The position numbers and the translations under genes were made by a program. From Streptomyces sp. NBC_00414 (GTDB lineage Bacteria; Actinomycetota; Actinomycetes; Streptomycetales; Streptomycetaceae), in NCBI RefSeq assembly GCF_036038375.1, contig NZ_CP107935.1:4278001-4342000 (forward strand): a stretch of DNA of 64,000 nt, in the 5' to 3' direction. The notes beneath the pieces are model-generated. The model was not told the origin of the DNA, did no database searches, and was given only the letters and a program-made list of their open reading frames with translations. Every line of letters begins with the position of its first letter. The first letter of the stretch is position 1. Shown piece after piece: positions 49,438 to 57,998 of this stretch.

Positions 49438-50454
49438 ATGTCGAGCTTGTCGAGGGCGAGGGTGGCACGGCGGATCGCGGCGGGCGCGGCGTACGGCGGC
49501 GGCGGGATCGGGCTGCTGGGCGCGGCGACGGTCGGAGTGGTGCTGGCCGAGGTGCATCTGGCGAAGCGGCAGGTGGGCCACGGACGAAGTCCCCATCCAC
49601 CGAGCGCGGACGGACTGTACGGGTATGCGTACGCCGGTTCTGAGGAACCGTTGCGCCTGACGATGCTCGGTGACTCGACGGCGGCGGGGCAGGGGGTGCA
49701 CCGGGCCCGGCAGACACCGGGTGCGCTGCTGGCGTCCGGGCTCGCGGCGGTGGCGGAGCGGCCGGTGCGACTCCGGAACGTGGCGTTGCCCGGCGCCCAG
49801 TCGGACGACCTGGACCGCCAGGTCAGGCTGGTCCTCGGGGATCCGGACGGGTTGCCCGAGGTGTGCGTGATCATGGTCGGCGCGAACGACGTGACGCACC
49901 GGATGCCGGCGACGCGGTCGGTCCGTCATCTCTCGGCCGCGGTACGCCGACTGCGTACCGCCGGTGCCGAGGTGATCGTCGGCACCTGTCCGGATCTGGG
50001 CACGATCGAGCCGGTCCACCGGCCGCTGCGGTGGTTCGCGCGGCGGGCCTCGCGTCAGCTGGCGGCGGCGCAGACGATCGGCACGGTCGAGCAGGGCGGG
50101 CGGACGGTGTCGCTGGGCGACCTGCTGGGGCCCGAGTTCGCGGAGAACCCGCGGGAGCTGTTCGGGCCCGACAACTACCACCCGTCGGCGGAGGGGTACG
50201 CGACGGCGGCGATGGCCGTGCTGCCGACGGTGTGCGCCGCGCTGGGGCTGTGGCCGGCGGAGGAGGAGCGGCCGGACGTCTCCCGCCGGGAGGGGTTCCT
50301 TCCGGTGGCCCGAGCGGCCGTGGAGGCGGCTTCGGAGCCGGGTACGGAGGTGGCGGCGGCGATGCCCACGGGTCCGCGCGGCCCCTGGGCGCTCCTGAAG
50401 CGCCGCCGCCGCCGGAGGGTTCCCGCTTCGGACCCGGCCCCGACAACCGCCTGA
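49438..50454 (+). CDS. SGNH/GDSL-type esterase, membrane-anchored
   Basis: 338 residues. It starts with a hydrophobic anchor (GGGIGLLGAATVGVVLAEV), then the SGNH blocks: GDS (MLGDSTAAGQG), the oxyanion Gly in RNVALPGAQSDDL, the Asn in GANDVTHRM, and the catalytic Asp-His pair (DNYHPSAEGY). It likely acts as an esterase or lipase outside the membrane. The ATG at 49438 is preceded by AGGAGG 14 nt upstream. It ends in an Arg-rich tail. Confidence 0.87.
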   Translation: MSSLSRARVARRIAAGAAYGGGGIGLLGAATVGVVLAEVHLAKRQVGHGRSPHPPSADGLYGYAYAGSEEPLRLTMLGDSTAAGQGVHRARQTPGALLASGLAAVAERPVRLRNVALPGAQSDDLDRQVRLVLGDPDGLPEVCVIMVGANDVTHRMPATRSVRHLSAAVRRLRTAGAEVIVGTCPDLGTIEPVHRPLRWFARRASRQLAAAQTIGTVEQGGRTVSLGDLLGPEFAENPRELFGPDNYHPSAEGYATAAMAVLPTVCAALGLWPAEEERPDVSRREGFLPVARAAVEAASEPGTEVAAAMPTGPRGPWALLKRRRRRRVPASDPAPTTA

Positions 50455-50501
50455 GGGGCGCTTCTCGCCCCCGCCACCCCCTACTTGTTCCCGTCCACGC
50501 A

Positions 50502-50623
50502 TGGGGGCTGCGCCCCCTCGCCCCCCTTGTCCTCAAACGCCGGACGGGCTGAGATGTCAGCCCGTTGGGCGTTTGAGGACGAGCGCGAAGCGCGACAGGG
50601 GGTCTGGGGGCGCAGCCCCCAGG
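50502..50623. repeat. Composite family B element with a 24-bp hairpin
   Basis: This is most of the 312-bp gap 50455-50766. Two inverted family B cores (50529-50552 and 50557-50580, 4-nt loop) pair over 24 bp with one mismatch and one wobble. GGGGGCTGCGCCCCC-type palindromes flank them (50503-50517 and about 50607-50621). No gene is seen. It lies after the SGNH gene and may terminate its transcript. Confidence 0.85.
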
Positions 50624-50766
50624 GCAGGGACGGGCAGCGAGGAAAAAGCAAGCGCTTGGAAAGTGCGGTCGGAGTCACACCGTCGCACCCGTGACCTCAC
50701 CCATACGGACGGGTAGCTTCCCAACCAGGTCCGCCCACATCCCCCGCGACGTCAATGGAGCCGTAG

Positions 50767-51987
50767 ATGCCCGAAGCCGTGATCGTCTCGACCGCCCGCT
50801 CCCCCATCGGCCGCGCATTCAAGGGCTCCCTCAAGGACCTGCGCCCCGACGACCTGACCGCCACCATCATCCAGGCGGCCCTCGCCAAGGTCCCGGAGCT
50901 CGATCCGAAGGACATCGAGGACCTGATGCTCGGCTGCGGCCTCCCCGGCGGCGAGCAGGGCAACAACCTCGGCCGCATCGTGGCCGTGCAGATGGGCATG
51001 GACCACCTCCCCGGCTGCACGATCACCCGTTACTGTTCCTCCTCGCTCCAGACGACCCGCATGGCCCTGCACGCCATCAAGGCCGGCGAGGGCGACGTCT
51101 TCATCTCGGCGGGCGTCGAGCTGGTGTCCCGCTTCACGAAGGGCAACTCCGACAGCCTCCCGGACACCCACAACCCGCTCTTCGCGGACGCGGAGGCCCG
51201 CACCGCCGAGGTCGCCGCGAGCGAGGGCGCGTCCTGGCACGACCCGCGCGAGGACGGCCTCGTCCCGGACGCGTACATCGCGATGGGCCAGACCGCGGAG
51301 AACCTCGCCCGGATCAAGGGCGTCACCCGCCAGGACATGGACGAGTTCGGTGTCCGCTCGCAGAACCTCGCCGAGGAAGCCATCAAGAACGGCTTCTGGG
51401 AGCGCGAGATCACCCCGGTGACCACCCCGGACGGCACGGTCGTCAGCAAGGACGACGGCCCCCGCGCCGGCGTCACGCTGGACGGCGTCCAGGGCCTCAA
51501 GCCCGTCTTCCGCCCCGACGGCATGGTCACGGCGGCCAACTGCTGCCCGCTCAACGACGGCGCCGCCGCCCTCGTGATCATGTCGGACACGAAGGCCCGC
51601 GAGCTGGGCCTGACCCCGCTGGCCCGGATCGTCTCGACCGGTGTCACCGGCCTCTCCCCCGAGATCATGGGCCTGGGCCCGGTGGAGGCGTCGAAGCAGG
51701 CCCTCTCGCGCGCGGGTCTGACCGTCGGCGACATCGACCTGTTCGAGATCAACGAGGCGTTCGCCGCCCAGGTGATCCCGTCCTACCGCGACCTGGAGAT
51801 CCCGCTGGAGAAGCTGAACGTGAACGGCGGCGCGATCGCCGTCGGCCACCCCTTCGGCATGACCGGCGCCCGCATCACCGGCACGCTCATCAATTCCCTC
51901 CAGTTCCACGACAAGCAGTTCGGCCTGGAGACGATGTGCGTGGGCGGCGGCCAGGGCATGGCGATGGTCATCGAGCGCCTGGGCTGA
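50767..51987 (+). CDS. Acetyl-CoA C-acetyltransferase (thiolase)
   Basis: 406 residues. The nucleophilic Cys90 lies in TRYCSSSLQTTRMA; the His in VNGGAIAVGHPFGMTGAR and the Cys in ETMCVGGGQGMAM complete the active site. It opens MPEAVIVSTARSPIGRAFKG. It condenses or cleaves acetoacetyl-CoA or longer 3-ketoacyl-CoAs in fatty acid degradation. The Cys90 loop differs slightly from the usual VCGSG, which favours the FadA/atoB-like group of actinomycetes. Confidence 0.93.
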   Translation: MPEAVIVSTARSPIGRAFKGSLKDLRPDDLTATIIQAALAKVPELDPKDIEDLMLGCGLPGGEQGNNLGRIVAVQMGMDHLPGCTITRYCSSSLQTTRMALHAIKAGEGDVFISAGVELVSRFTKGNSDSLPDTHNPLFADAEARTAEVAASEGASWHDPREDGLVPDAYIAMGQTAENLARIKGVTRQDMDEFGVRSQNLAEEAIKNGFWEREITPVTTPDGTVVSKDDGPRAGVTLDGVQGLKPVFRPDGMVTAANCCPLNDGAAALVIMSDTKARELGLTPLARIVSTGVTGLSPEIMGLGPVEASKQALSRAGLTVGDIDLFEINEAFAAQVIPSYRDLEIPLEKLNVNGGAIAVGHPFGMTGARITGTLINSLQFHDKQFGLETMCVGGGQGMAMVIERLG

Positions 51988-52035
51988 TCCCGAAGCACAG
52001 TTCCTGTAACCGGAGTTGAACGCAGTGTGAACGAA

Positions 52036-52077
52036 ACGGCCCGGAGCCCCGCACCCACCGGGACTCTGGGTCGTTTT
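52036..52077 (+). terminator. Terminator after the thiolase gene
   Basis: An 11-bp stem with two G-U pairs (ACGGCCCGGAG with CTCTGGGTCGT), followed by TTTT, 49 nt after the stop. Confidence 0.75.
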
Positions 52078-52089
52078 GTGATCGAATCT

Positions 52090-52260
52090 CCCCCAGGATG
52101 TGACCTAACTCCCTTCGGCGAGGGATTTATGCAGGTCAGAGCCACTACGCAACTAAACGTCAGGGCTAAAGTCCTGTCCCTTTCGTGACGTTACGCACTG
52201 ACAGCTGGTTAGTCCGCCCTTCAAGCTGATGTAGGAAGTCGGGGGTCGACTTTGAACCGG
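52090..52260 (+). other. Lower-GC leader-like region upstream of the 52271 gene
   Basis: This stretch has more A and T than its surroundings and several short paired elements (for example GACCTAACTCCCTTCGGCGAGG, ACGTCAGGGCTAAAGTCCTGTC). It could be a structured 5' leader, a small RNA, or a promoter-rich region. I could not match it to a known riboswitch. Confidence 0.4.
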
Positions 52261-52270
52261 GAGTACGTCA

Positions 52271-53062
52271 GTGAGCACCACGTTTCTCGCTCTGCTGCTC
52301 GCCACAGCCACCACCACGGCCGTGGGCGTCGCCGTTCTGCGCACCCTGCTGGCCCTGCGCCGGCAGGTGGCCGCCCTGCACACCGAGCTCGCCAGAAGCC
52401 GCTCCACGGCCCTCAACGGCCTCGTACCGGCCGCCCGTGGATCCGCGGACGCCGACGAGATACGCGCCGCCGTGGCCGAGGCCCTCGCCGAGGAGCGCGA
52501 GCGTGAGCTCGCCGAGGCGCGCGCGTTCTGGGCCGCCCAGGAGGCACGTGACGCCGGCGACGCGCCCACCCTGCTCGGTCTGCCCGACAGCGAGCTGTTC
52601 CTGCCGCGCCAGTCGGACTTCATCGGCCTCGAACACCTGGAGCCGGTGACCGAACCGGCCGCCGACACCGACGAGTTCTCCGGGGACTCCCCCGAGCTGG
52701 CCGCGGCCCGCCGACGCCACCCCTCGCACCCGGACTTCGTCCCGGTCCAGTCACCGATGGTGAACGACCACGAACGTACGGTGTCCTGCCTTGAGGAACT
52801 GGCCGACTCCCGCACCGAGTTGGCGGACGTGCGCCCCGGACCGCTGGGCACTCTCGACGTGTACGTCTTCGCCGACGGCACCACCCTCTGCATGACCCCG
52901 GGCCACCGCGAGACCGCCGAACGCCTCGCCGAGTCCCTGCGCACCGGCCACCCGCCGGTCCTGCTGGGCGGCTCGGGAGTCTCGGGCGCCTACGCCCTCA
53001 CCTTCGAGTGCGGCCAGGACAACGTCTACGTCCTCGCGGACCGGGTCATAGCCTCGCTGTAG
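52271..53062 (+). CDS. Hypothetical protein with N-terminal TM helix
   Basis: 263 residues. One N-terminal helix (FLALLLATATTTAVGVAVL), a charged coiled-coil-like segment (EIRAAVAEALAEERERELAEARAF), a variable acidic linker, then a compact C-terminal domain (LGTLDVYVFADGTTLCMTPGHRETAERLAES, GAYALTFECGQDNVYVLADRV). The start GTG at 52271 has GGGAG about 8 nt upstream. Family unknown; likely membrane-tethered with the bulk inside the cell. Confidence 0.75.
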   Translation: MSTTFLALLLATATTTAVGVAVLRTLLALRRQVAALHTELARSRSTALNGLVPAARGSADADEIRAAVAEALAEERERELAEARAFWAAQEARDAGDAPTLLGLPDSELFLPRQSDFIGLEHLEPVTEPAADTDEFSGDSPELAAARRRHPSHPDFVPVQSPMVNDHERTVSCLEELADSRTELADVRPGPLGTLDVYVFADGTTLCMTPGHRETAERLAESLRTGHPPVLLGGSGVSGAYALTFECGQDNVYVLADRVIASL

Positions 53063-53091
53063 GCACCGGAGCGCGACCGTACGCGCCCGGC

Positions 53092-53403
53092 TCAGACGCC
53101 CGCCCTCTTCTGCGCCTCCTCCACGAGCACCAGTGCCTCCGCGAGTTCCGCCTCGGTCCTCAGTACGAGTGCCAGGTCGTGCACGGCCACCGTGATCTGG
53201 TCCGCCGACGCGAACATGCCCGCGTCCGGCATCTCCCGAGGGGCCTGCCCGGGGTCCTCCAGCCGCTGGGCGCGCAGGGACAACTCCCTGGCCAGGCCCA
53301 GTGCCTCGGCGGCGGCCCCCCGTTGCAGCCGGCTCTGCGGCGCGGCCCGCAACCGGTCGGCGAAATGATCCACGGCACGGGTCAGCGGCGTCGTATCAAG
53401 CAC
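53092..53403 (-). CDS. Small helical protein of unknown function
   Basis: 103 residues rich in Leu/Arg/Glu helices (AAEALGLARELSLRAQRLED, DQITVAVHDLALVLRTEAEL). No known family recognised. It is convergent with the 52271 gene and separate from the DUF4287 gene. Coding is supported by a clean start and amphipathic pattern only. Confidence 0.55.
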   Translation of the reverse strand: MLDTTPLTRAVDHFADRLRAAPQSRLQRGAAAEALGLARELSLRAQRLEDPGQAPREMPDAGMFASADQITVAVHDLALVLRTEAELAEALVLVEEAQKRAGV

Positions 53404-53507
53404 GTCGCGAGACTACGCGTCGCAACCGGACTGTTGCCAACGACCGAACCCTCAGGCACGGTGGCGTGAAGGACCGGCTTACATCCCCTTTGCGTCCGGA
53501 GGCGCCG

Positions 53508-53738
53508 ATGTCCCAAGTCTTCTCCGCGGAGACCCATCGCAACCTGCTCGCCCGCATCCCCCACTGCACCGGTCGTGAGATCTCCGACTGGCTGCGCACC
53601 GTCGACGAAGGCCCCGCTCTCTTCCGCTTCGAGGAGAAGGTCAGCTGGCTCCGTGCCGAGCACGACCTCGCGTACGGCCACGCCAAGGCGATCATCCACG
53701 AGTACGACCTGAGGAGGGCAGCGCGCAACCTGCGCTGA
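53508..53738 (+). CDS. DUF4287-domain protein
   Basis: 76 residues. The sequence MSQVFSAETHRNLLARIPHCTGREISDWLRTV and AYGHAKAIIHEYDLRR match DUF4287, a small helical module often fused to DUF5655 or found alone. GGAGG sits 6 nt before the ATG. Function unknown. A good terminator follows. Confidence 0.85.
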   Translation: MSQVFSAETHRNLLARIPHCTGREISDWLRTVDEGPALFRFEEKVSWLRAEHDLAYGHAKAIIHEYDLRRAARNLR

Positions 53739-53775
53739 GCGCACCCTCGCTGCTCCGGCACCGAAGAAGAATGGA

Positions 53776-53805
53776 GGGCCCCGCGAACCGAAGTTCGCGG
53801 GGCCC
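53776..53805. terminator. Terminator after the DUF4287 gene
   Basis: A perfect 13-bp stem (GGGCCCCGCGAAC with GTTCGCGGGGCCC) around a CGAA tetraloop, with weak outer pairing (GAAGA / TCTTC). Confidence 0.85.
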
Positions 53806-53829
53806 TTCATCTTCAAGCGGTGGCCGGGC

Positions 53830-53860
53830 CCCGTAAGGGGCGCGGGGAACTGCGCGGCCG
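53830..53860 (+). repeat. Family A repeat
   Basis: One copy, CCCCGTAAGGGGCGCGGGG then AACTGCGCGG, between convergent genes. Confidence 0.8.
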
Positions 53861-53917
53861 GCCACAGCCGACCCTCAGGTCGGTCACCGTGCCCAGCCCC
53901 CCGCTTACCGCGAAGAG

Positions 53918-54817
53918 CTAATCGTTGCCGCTGAAGATGGCCACCAGACGCAGCATCTCCAGGTAGATCCAGACGAGGCTCATGGTCAGACCGAACGCGG
54001 CCAGCCACGCTTCGTCACGCGGCGCGCCATAGGCGATGCCGTCCTCGATCTGCTTGAAGTCGAGCGTCAGGAAGAACGCGCCCAGGACGATCGCCAGGAT
54101 GCCGACGATCGCGCCCAGCGGGCCCATGCTGCGCAGCCCGCCGTCGTCGGCGACACCGAAGACGACCAGCAGCAGGTTGACCGCCATGACGAGCACGAAG
54201 GCGATGGCGATGGCCATACCGATGCGCGCGTACCGGGCGGTGACGCGGATCCAGCCCGCCTTGTAGATCAGCAGGGTGGCGCCGGAGACCGCCATGGTGC
54301 CGAGCACTGCCTGGAAGGGCGCGCCGGACCACCTGCTGTTGTACATCTCGCTGATCACGCCGAGGAAAACGCCCTCGAAGGCGGCGTACGCCAGGATCAG
54401 CGCGGGTGAGGCCTTGCGCTTGAAGGCCTGGATCAGCGCGAAGACCATCGCGATGAGCGCCGAGCCGATGGCCAGGCCGAAGCTGGTCGACGTGACCGGC
54501 AGCAGGACCCAGGCGAGAACGGCACCGACGGTGACGGTACCGAGGGTCATGGCCGTCCGCGCGACGACGTCGTCCATCGTCATGCGGCCGGCGGCGGGCG
54601 GGGCCTGCGGCGGTGCGCCGTGCTGAAGGCCCTGCTGAGCGTAAGGATTCTGCGCGTACGGGTTGCCGCTCTGCGGGGCACCGGGGGCACCCTGTGCGTA
54701 CGGGTTCCCCTGCGTTCCGACAGCGGGGCCCCCGGCCTGCGGCGCCGCGTTGAAGCCCGCGTAGCCGTTGTCGCGGCTGAACCCCCGTCGCGAGAAGACC
54801 GGGTTGCTGCTCCTCAT
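53918..54817 (-). CDS. Bax inhibitor-1/YccA-family membrane protein
   Basis: 299 residues. The first 75 residues are a Gly/Pro/Asn/Gln-rich cytoplasmic tail with repeats (GNPYAQ three times). Then seven TM helices and the family signature (GVISEMYNSRWSG, LAFIQ-like VFALIQAFK, FFLTLDFKQIEDGIAYG). The ATG at 54817 has GGAGGAG upstream. Family members modulate ion homeostasis and stress responses; the function in Streptomyces is unknown. Confidence 0.9.
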   Translation of the reverse strand: MRSSNPVFSRRGFSRDNGYAGFNAAPQAGGPAVGTQGNPYAQGAPGAPQSGNPYAQNPYAQQGLQHGAPPQAPPAAGRMTMDDVVARTAMTLGTVTVGAVLAWVLLPVTSTSFGLAIGSALIAMVFALIQAFKRKASPALILAYAAFEGVFLGVISEMYNSRWSGAPFQAVLGTMAVSGATLLIYKAGWIRVTARYARIGMAIAIAFVLVMAVNLLLVVFGVADDGGLRSMGPLGAIVGILAIVLGAFFLTLDFKQIEDGIAYGAPRDEAWLAAFGLTMSLVWIYLEMLRLVAIFSGND

Positions 54818-54919
54818 TTCACTCCTCCATGGCCACCTTGCGCGGCCTTGGCTCAAGAGTAATGGGTAGGCAAAAGAATGCATCTAGTGCCTGGGGAGGA
54901 TCTTTCCCCTCTTGTGACC

Positions 54920-54949
54920 GGGAACACCGGGTCTCACCCCGGCATTCCC
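54920..54949. terminator. Candidate terminator after pobA
   Basis: Interrupted stem: GGGAA / TTCCC outside, CCGGG / CCCGG inside, 5-nt loop, in the gap 3' of pobA. Confidence 0.55.
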
Positions 54950-55015
54950 CCGCACCTGTAGAACGCCGGTACGTACCGGTCCGGTTCCCCCGCCAGGGGT
55001 GTTTCACTCCAGGCA

Positions 55016-56191
55016 TCACTCCAGGGGGAAGCCTGTGTACCCCTCGGCGAGGTCCTGCTCGGCGGCGCGCGCGGAGGCGAGCCGCTCCAGCCCGGCCAGC
55101 TGGATCCGGTCCTCGAAGGGCGTCGCGCCGGGCGAGCGGTGCAGCAGCGTCGTCATCTCGTACGAGAACCGCTCCGCCTGCCACACCCGCCGCAGGCAGG
55201 TCTCGGAGTAGGCGTCGAGCAGCTCGCCGGACCCGGTCTCCTCGTGGTGCGCCAGCGCCCGCGCGAAGGTCACGACGTCACCCACCGCGAGGTTCAGGCC
55301 CTTGGCGCCGGTCGGCGGCACGATGTGGGCGGCGTCCCCGGCCAGGAAGAGCCGCCCGTGACGCATCGGCTCGTGCACGTGGCTGCGCATGGGCGTGACG
55401 GACTTGGAGGTGATGGGCCCTCTCGCCAGCCGCCAGTCGTCGTCCGTCTCGAAGCGGCGCTCCAGCTCGTCCCAGATCTCCTCGTCGCTCCACGACTCGG
55501 CGTCCGTCCCCTCGGGCACCTGGAGGTAGAGCCGCGAGACGACGGGCGAGCGCATGGACAGCAGGGCGAAACCGCGGTCGTGACGGGCGTAGACGAGCTC
55601 GTCGTGCGACGGGGGCACGTCGGCGAGGATCCCCAGCCACCCGAAGGGGTACGTCCGCTCGAAGACCTGTGTGAGCTCCTCGGGGATCGCCTTGCGGGCC
55701 ACGCCCCAGAAGCCGTCGCACCCGACGACGTACGCGCACTCCAGGACGTCCTCGCGGCCCTCGTGCCGGAAGCGCACCCGGGGGCTGCCGGTGTCGGCCC
55801 CCTCCACGGCCAGCGCCTCCGCCTCGAAGAGCAGCGGTCCGCCCTCCTTGAGCTGCAGCGCGATGAGGTCCTTGCACACCTCGGTCTGGGCGTAGACCAT
55901 CACGGACCGCCCGCCGGTGAGGCCGGGGAAGTCCACGCGGTGGCGTCTGCGCGCGAACCGCAGCTCGATGCCGTCGTGGCGCAGCCCCTCGCGGTCCATA
56001 CGGGCACCGGCGCCCGCGGCGCGCAGCACGTCCACGGTCCCCTGCTCCAGGATTCCGGCACGCTGGCGCTGTTCCACGTACGCCCGGTCCCGGCTCTCCA
56101 GTACGACGGAGTCGATCCCCGCGTTGTGCAGCAGCCTCGCCAGCAACAGGCCGGCGGGTCCGGCCCCGATGATCCCGACGGTGGTACGCAT
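55016..56191 (-). CDS. pobA: 4-Hydroxybenzoate 3-monooxygenase PobA
   Basis: 391 residues of the FAD-dependent class A hydroxylases. FAD-binding GIIGAGPAGLLLARLL at 6-21, the DG motif (VVGCDGFWGVARKAI), and GDAAHIVPPTGAKGLNLAVGD. The substrate region (RFARRRHRVDF, YAQTEVCKDL) matches PobA. It converts 4-hydroxybenzoate to protocatechuate with NAD(P)H and oxygen. The ATG at 56191 is chosen; upstream sequence is intergenic. A divergent regulator is not seen; an inverted repeat lies 90 bp upstream. Confidence 0.93.
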   Translation of the reverse strand: MRTTVGIIGAGPAGLLLARLLHNAGIDSVVLESRDRAYVEQRQRAGILEQGTVDVLRAAGAGARMDREGLRHDGIELRFARRRHRVDFPGLTGGRSVMVYAQTEVCKDLIALQLKEGGPLLFEAEALAVEGADTGSPRVRFRHEGREDVLECAYVVGCDGFWGVARKAIPEELTQVFERTYPFGWLGILADVPPSHDELVYARHDRGFALLSMRSPVVSRLYLQVPEGTDAESWSDEEIWDELERRFETDDDWRLARGPITSKSVTPMRSHVHEPMRHGRLFLAGDAAHIVPPTGAKGLNLAVGDVVTFARALAHHEETGSGELLDAYSETCLRRVWQAERFSYEMTTLLHRSPGATPFEDRIQLAGLERLASARAAEQDLAEGYTGFPLE

Positions 56192-56280
56192 CGACACGCC
56201 CCTTCGCGTTCCGACGACTCCCGTGAGTGCCGCCGGCGCGGTTCGCCGGGGCTCGCCACTGTTCGCCCTTTGTTCGCTGA

Positions 56281-56296
56281 GTGAAGTTTTATTCAC
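56281..56296. promoter_or_regulatory. Inverted repeat upstream of pobA
   Basis: GTGAA, a 6-nt AT-rich spacer, TTCAC; candidate operator for the pobA promoter. Confidence 0.4.
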
Positions 56297-56362
56297 CGCT
56301 TTCCCGACGTGAGTCTCCGACGAGCGGGACCCGCTGTCAACGGTCGAGTGGTGAAGTCTTCA

Positions 56363-56382
56363 ATGAAGGATGCACCCTTCAT
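56363..56382 (-). terminator. Hairpin downstream of bldA
   Basis: ATGAAGG / CCTTCAT stem with a 6-nt loop, 35 nt past the mature tRNA 3' end. It could end the bldA transcript; the same repeat could instead be an operator for pobA. Confidence 0.5.
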
Positions 56383-56416
56383 CGCGATACGCCGGGAAGG
56401 GCTGAAGTGTCGGAGG

Positions 56417-56499
56417 TGCCCGGAACCGGACTTGAACCGGTACGCCCGTTAAGGGCAGCGAGGTTTAAGCTCGCCGTGTCTGCATTCCACCATCCGGGC
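56417..56499 (-). tRNA. bldA: tRNA-Leu(UAA), bldA
   Basis: The minus-strand product starts GCCCGGATGG and folds as a long-variable-arm tRNA-Leu: acceptor GCCCGGA / TCCGGGC, anticodon stem-loop GAG-CTTAAAC-CTC with anticodon UAA, variable arm with TGCCC and GGGCG, T-arm CCGGTTCAAGTCCGG. CCA is not fully encoded (CACCT follows). This tRNA reads the rare UUA codon and is the developmental switch bldA in Streptomyces. Confidence 0.95.
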
Positions 56500-56528
56500 A
56501 GGCCATGTACTCCGCTTCGAGTCCCCCG

Positions 56529-56534
56529 AGCCTA
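56529..56534 (-). promoter_or_regulatory. bldA -10 candidate
   Basis: TAGGCT on the minus strand, about 30 nt upstream of the mature 5' end. No good -35 was found. The flanking gap 56500-56893 is otherwise without genes; it also contains an AT-rich patch at 56575-56592. Confidence 0.45.
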
Positions 56535-56893
56535 TCGGGACAGATCCCCCGAACAGCGGTGGGGCGACCCGATGTTGTCTTATTTTATTGGCGTCTGAGG
56601 GTGCATCAGCCCACGGTATGCGCCATCCGCACATGCCACGTGCGTTTCGACGGGCGCGGGACGGCCCCCGGGGAATGACGTGATTTCACCGCCCGAACGA
56701 GCGGAACCTGACGAACCGTCGCCATTTCCCCTCTCTCGGGGGTGCGGGTCATCCCCAGGTATGACACGGAGCCGCGCGGTCCGACCCGAGTCCCCCCTCG
56801 GAACCGGAACAGGGGGTGACTACACGGCGTGGATCAGCGCCGACGATGGAACGGTCGTCCACTCGTCGTCGTACCGACAAGGAGCACCCTTCC

Positions 56894-57664
56894 GTGACCA
56901 CCACTCCCCTCGCCGAACGGACCACCACGGTGGCCGCCCGCGCCACGGAACTGTCGAAGGTCTACGGACAGGGGGAGACCCAGGTGGTCGCTCTGGACCG
57001 GGTCTCCGTCGACTTCCGGCAGGCCGAGTTCACCGCGATCATGGGCCCCTCCGGCTCCGGCAAGTCCACGCTGATGCACTGCGTCGCGGGGCTGGACAGC
57101 TTCTCCTCCGGCTCGGTCCGCATCGGTGAGACCGAGCTCGGCTCCCTCAAGGACAAGCAGCTGACGAAGTTGCGCCGGGACAAGATCGGCTTCATCTTCC
57201 AGGCGTTCAACCTGCTGCCGACGCTCACCGGCCTGGAGAACATCACGCTCCCCATGGACATCGCCGGCCGCAAGCCGGACAAGGAATGGCTGAACCGCGT
57301 CATCGAGATGGTGGGACTGTCCGACCGGCTCTCCCACCGGCCCTCCGAACTCTCCGGCGGCCAGCAGCAGCGGGTGGCCGTGGCGCGTGCGCTGGCGTCC
57401 CGCCCGGACATCATCTTCGGCGACGAGCCGACCGGGAACCTGGACTCGCGGTCGGGTGCGGAGGTTCTCGGCTTCCTCCGCAACTCCGTACGGGAGATGG
57501 GGCAGACCGTGGTCATGGTCACCCATGACCCGGTGGCCGCGGCGTACGCGGACCGGGTGATCTTCCTGGCCGACGGGCGTGTGGTGGACGAGGTGCACGC
57601 GCCGACGGCGGACTCGGTGCTGGACCGCATGAAGCGTTTCGACGCGAAGGGCCGCACCAGTTAG
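56894..57664 (+). CDS. ABC transporter ATPase (LolD/MacB type)
   Basis: 256 residues. Walker A GPSGSGKSTLMH, Q-loop IFQAFNLLP, signature LSGGQQQRVAVARAL, Walker B IIFGDEPTGNLD and H-loop MVTHDPVAA. Gene partner is the FtsX-like permease at 57999, separated by 334 bp of repeats. The GTG at 56894 is preceded by AAGGAG. It probably drives export or lipoprotein/lipid movement. Confidence 0.93.
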   Translation: MTTTPLAERTTTVAARATELSKVYGQGETQVVALDRVSVDFRQAEFTAIMGPSGSGKSTLMHCVAGLDSFSSGSVRIGETELGSLKDKQLTKLRRDKIGFIFQAFNLLPTLTGLENITLPMDIAGRKPDKEWLNRVIEMVGLSDRLSHRPSELSGGQQQRVAVARALASRPDIIFGDEPTGNLDSRSGAEVLGFLRNSVREMGQTVVMVTHDPVAAAYADRVIFLADGRVVDEVHAPTADSVLDRMKRFDAKGRTS

Positions 57665-57728
57665 GGGCGCGCTCTTCTTCACCGCCCCGGCCTGACCCCG
57701 AACATCGCCTGCGGGCGGTGAAAGCTGG

Positions 57729-57934
57729 GCGCGCCGTTCCCCGCGCCCCTGAAGGGCCACGACCCACCGCTTCAGGGGCGCGGGGAACGGCGCGGCCAGC
57801 CCCCACCGACCCGCACCGAACCATCCGCCCGTCGCCTTTTTGGGGGCGCGGGGAACGGCGCGCTCAACCTCCACCGACCCGCACTCGACACGCCGACCCG
57901 CCCCCACTCGTCAGGGGCGCGGGGAACTGCGCGA
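57729..57934. repeat. Four family A repeats between an ABC ATPase and its permease
   Basis: Copies at 57729-57755 (reverse), 57770-57798, 57839-57863 and 57910-57934 fill most of 57665-57998. The first two pair as an inverted hairpin. No gene is present in the gap. Confidence 0.85.
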
Positions 57935-57998
57935 CAAGCCCTCATCGGCGGGCAGCCGACCTCGCCCCGCCCACCAACCTCACCTGGACTGAGAAGAC

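Noticed and set aside
56575..56592. AT-rich patch upstream of bldA as a promoter element
   Set aside because: It lies too far from the tRNA, and no -35/-10 pair could be set there.
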